DNA of 7,086 nt from Bacteroidota bacterium. Its GTDB lineage: Bacteria > Bacteroidota > Bacteroidia > UBA7662. Every line of letters starts with the position of its first letter. Position 1 is the stretch's first letter. The position numbers were made by a program, and so were the translations under genes. This document shows, in pieces, positions 5,647 to 7,086 of this stretch. Under the pieces are notes generated by a model. It was given only the letters and a program-made list of their open reading frames with translations. It ran no database searches and was not told where the DNA came from. The stretch covers positions 1 to 7,086 of the forward strand of contig VGFN01000055.1 in the NCBI GenBank assembly GCA_016868875.1, read 5' to 3'.

Positions 5647-6295
5647 GGATACCCGAGAGATTGCCTCTAAGATTGCCAAGATTCTTCTTGAAACCAAGGC
5701 TGTTCAGTTTTCGCCCACCAAGCCCTACCAATGGGCCTCCGGCTGGCTATCCCCAATTTATTGCGATAACCGGGTAACCCTATCCTACCCTAAGCACAGG
5801 ACGCATATTCGCCAAATGTTGGCCGACCGCATCGCTCACGAATTTAGCCGTTGCGATTTGGTCGCCGGTGTTGCTACGGCAGGCATACCCCAAGGAGTCC
5901 TCGTGGCGGAGCAATTGGGCCTGCCCTTCGTTTATGTTCGCTCCAAACCCAAAGAGCACGGAACCCGTAGCCAAATCGAAGGTCGTTGGGAACCCAATGC
6001 CAGGGCGGTCTTGATCGAAGATTTGATCTCCACCGGAGGAAGCTCCTTGCAAGCAGCCTCCGCCTTGCGCCAAGAAGGGCTGGAGGTTTTGGGGGTATTG
6101 AGCATTTTTGATTATGGGTTTCCCGTGGCCGCTGCCAGATTCGCGGACCAAGGATTTCGCTCGAGTAGCTTGTGCACCTACGCCGACTTGCTTGCAGCGG
6201 CGGTAGAGCACAGCTACCTAGATCAACAAAGTCTGGATTCCTTGGAGCAATGGCGACTTGCCCCGGCGGAATGGACACCTGCCAACGCCTACTAA
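5645..6295 (+). CDS. pyrE: Orotate phosphoribosyltransferase (PyrE)
   Basis: This 216-residue type I phosphoribosyltransferase has the expected length. The orotate-binding loop region WASGWLSPIYCDNR (30-43) is typical of the Bacteroidota form. The flexible catalytic loop is at 99-108 (RSKPKEHGTR), and the PRPP-binding motif is VLIEDLISTGGSS (122-134, acidic pair E125-D126). The enzyme joins orotate and PRPP to make orotidine 5'-monophosphate and pyrophosphate, the fifth step of UMP synthesis, as a cytoplasmic dimer. The ATG at 5645 is the only Met before residue 58 and gives the family N-terminus. The start codon overlaps that of the divergent NUDIX gene by two bases, so its promoter must lie inside that gene. 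GH3-like gene follows after 9 bp, probably in the same transcript. All key residues are present. Confidence 0.96.
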   Translation: MDTREIASKIAKILLETKAVQFSPTKPYQWASGWLSPIYCDNRVTLSYPKHRTHIRQMLADRIAHEFSRCDLVAGVATAGIPQGVLVAEQLGLPFVYVRSKPKEHGTRSQIEGRWEPNARAVLIEDLISTGGSSLQAASALRQEGLEVLGVLSIFDYGFPVAAARFADQGFRSSSLCTYADLLAAAVEHSYLDQQSLDSLEQWRLAPAEWTPANAY

Positions 6296-6298
6296 GGA
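6294..6298 (+). promoter_or_regulatory. Possible Shine-Dalgarno site of the GH3-family gene
   Basis: AAGGA overlaps the pyrE stop codon and lies 6 nt before the ATG at 6305, a good distance for a ribosome binding site. It supports that ATG as the start. Few other starts in this window have such a site, as is usual in Bacteroidota. Confidence 0.35.
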
Positions 6299-6304
6299 TT
6301 CCCC

Positions 6305-7086
6305 ATGGCCTTGGTTGGATCTTTGTTCAAGCGTGCCTTGCAAATAGGCAAATCCTTACAGCTTGGAATTTTGAAGCCTACCGTTCAACAGAAGCTGGTC
6401 TTGTTCCGTTTGCTCCGTAAGGCCAAACAAACAGAGATTGGCAAATATTACGGCTTTTCGTCCATTCTGGATTCCGGGCAAATGCAAGAGGAATTTAGCC
6501 GAAGGGTCCCCATTCATGATTACAATACGATGCATAGCCGTTGGTGGAAATCCTATGACGAAGGACGCTCCAACATCACCTGGCCCGGCAAAATCAATTA
6601 CTTCGCCCTGAGCAGCGGAACATCGGAGGCGGCCAGCAAATACATTCCTGTATCGGGCGACATGATCAAGGCCATGCGGCGTGCCTCCATCAAACAGATG
6701 TATGCCTTGACCTTGTACGATTTCCCGACCACTTTCTTTGACAAAGGAATCATGATGCTTGGAGGCTCTGCGGATCTTAAATTCTCAGGTCATTATTTTT
6801 ACGGCGATCTCAGTGGAATCAACACGTCCAATGTTCCCCTTTGGTTCAACCCCTTTTTCAAGCCTGGAGAGGAAATTGTTCGAATCCGAGATTGGAACGA
6901 GAAAATTGAACAGATTGTCCTTCAAGCCTCTCAGTGGGATATTTGGGTGGTTTCCGGAGTTCCGGCTTGGATGCAATTGCTATTCCAGCGAATCATCGAG
7001 CATTATCAGGTCAAGTCCATTCATGATGTTTGGCCTAACCTCACGGTTTTTGCTTACGGTGGCGTCGCTATAGATCCCTACTTGCC
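6305..7086 (+). CDS. GH3-family (auxin-responsive GH3-like) acyl-adenylating enzyme, N-terminal part
   Basis: The open frame from the ATG at 6305 runs off the right edge and gives 260 residues. KAKQTEIGKYYGFSSIL (39-55), VPIHDYNTM (68-76) and the ATP/AMP-binding motif YFALSSGTSEAASKYIPVS (99-117) are the ordered marks of GH3 proteins. Later parts, including GGSADLKFSGHYFYGDLSGI (153-172) and WVVSGVPAWMQLLF (214-227), fit the same family. Plant GH3 proteins activate carboxylic acid hormones with ATP and join them to amino acids. Bacterial homologues are widespread in Bacteroidota and mostly uncharacterised, so the acid and acceptor are unknown. The full family length is about 500 residues, so the C-terminal half is missing from view. 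It begins 9 bp after pyrE, with a possible ribosome site across the pyrE stop. No N-terminal signal is seen, so a cytoplasmic enzyme is expected. The family call is secure, the reaction is not. Confidence 0.9.
   Translation, partial: MALVGSLFKRALQIGKSLQLGILKPTVQQKLVLFRLLRKAKQTEIGKYYGFSSILDSGQMQEEFSRRVPIHDYNTMHSRWWKSYDEGRSNITWPGKINYFALSSGTSEAASKYIPVSGDMIKAMRRASIKQMYALTLYDFPTTFFDKGIMMLGGSADLKFSGHYFYGDLSGINTSNVPLWFNPFFKPGEEIVRIRDWNEKIEQIVLQASQWDIWVVSGVPAWMQLLFQRIIEHYQVKSIHDVWPNLTVFAYGGVAIDPYL

Noticed and set aside
5647..5697. Possible upstream start of the NUDIX protein at 5697
   Set aside because: The 17 extra residues mirror the pyrE start and do not match the family N-terminus, which fits the Met at 5646.
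5780..6278. Two long minus-strand open frames (to 6211 and to 6278)
   Set aside because: Both lie antisense to pyrE, whose catalytic and PRPP motifs are intact, and neither resembles a protein family.

Overview
The window looks like chromosomal DNA of a member of the Bacteroidota, at roughly 50% G+C by eye. The evidence is the gene order membrane protein / DUF3822-like / rsmD / coaD facing a NUDIX gene divergent from pyrE, which I recognise from this phylum. A GH3-type protein, a MerR/B12-binding regulator of the Bacteroidota type, several TAnnTTTG promoter elements and weak Shine-Dalgarno sites agree with this. Family or genus cannot be assigned from the sequence alone.

Left part (1-2298, minus strand), read in transcription order: a MerR-family regulator with a cobalamin-binding domain (CarH/LitR type), then crtZ (beta-carotene hydroxylase), then an exported prolyl oligopeptidase cut by the left edge. 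Gaps are 42 and 26 bp, so the three may be co-transcribed. No other carotenoid gene is visible. The spacer at 2299-2390 holds three helically phased TGTnnACA-like repeats, the best candidate for the regulator's operator, and back-to-back promoter candidates.

Middle part (2391-4993, plus strand): a tightly packed run of a membrane-anchored conserved protein, a tryptophan-rich DUF3822-like protein with a TTG start, rsmD (overlapping by 22 bp) and coaD (overlapping by 4 bp). rsmD and coaD serve 16S rRNA methylation and coenzyme A synthesis.

Right part (4912-7086): a NUDIX hydrolase on the minus strand runs 82 bp into the 3' end of coaD, and its start codon overlaps that of the divergent pyrE in a CATG. 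pyrE is followed after 9 bp by a GH3-family gene cut by the right edge. No RNA gene, mobile element, CRISPR array or origin was seen, and no non-coding stretch exceeds 100 bp.

Most of the window is ordinary housekeeping DNA. The most interesting points are the candidate B12-regulator operator, the glutamine replacing a photochemically important histidine in that regulator, the zero-spacer NUDIX/pyrE arrangement with a nearly leaderless promoter, and the unusual tryptophan content of the DUF3822-like protein. I found no convincing wholly new multi-gene system.
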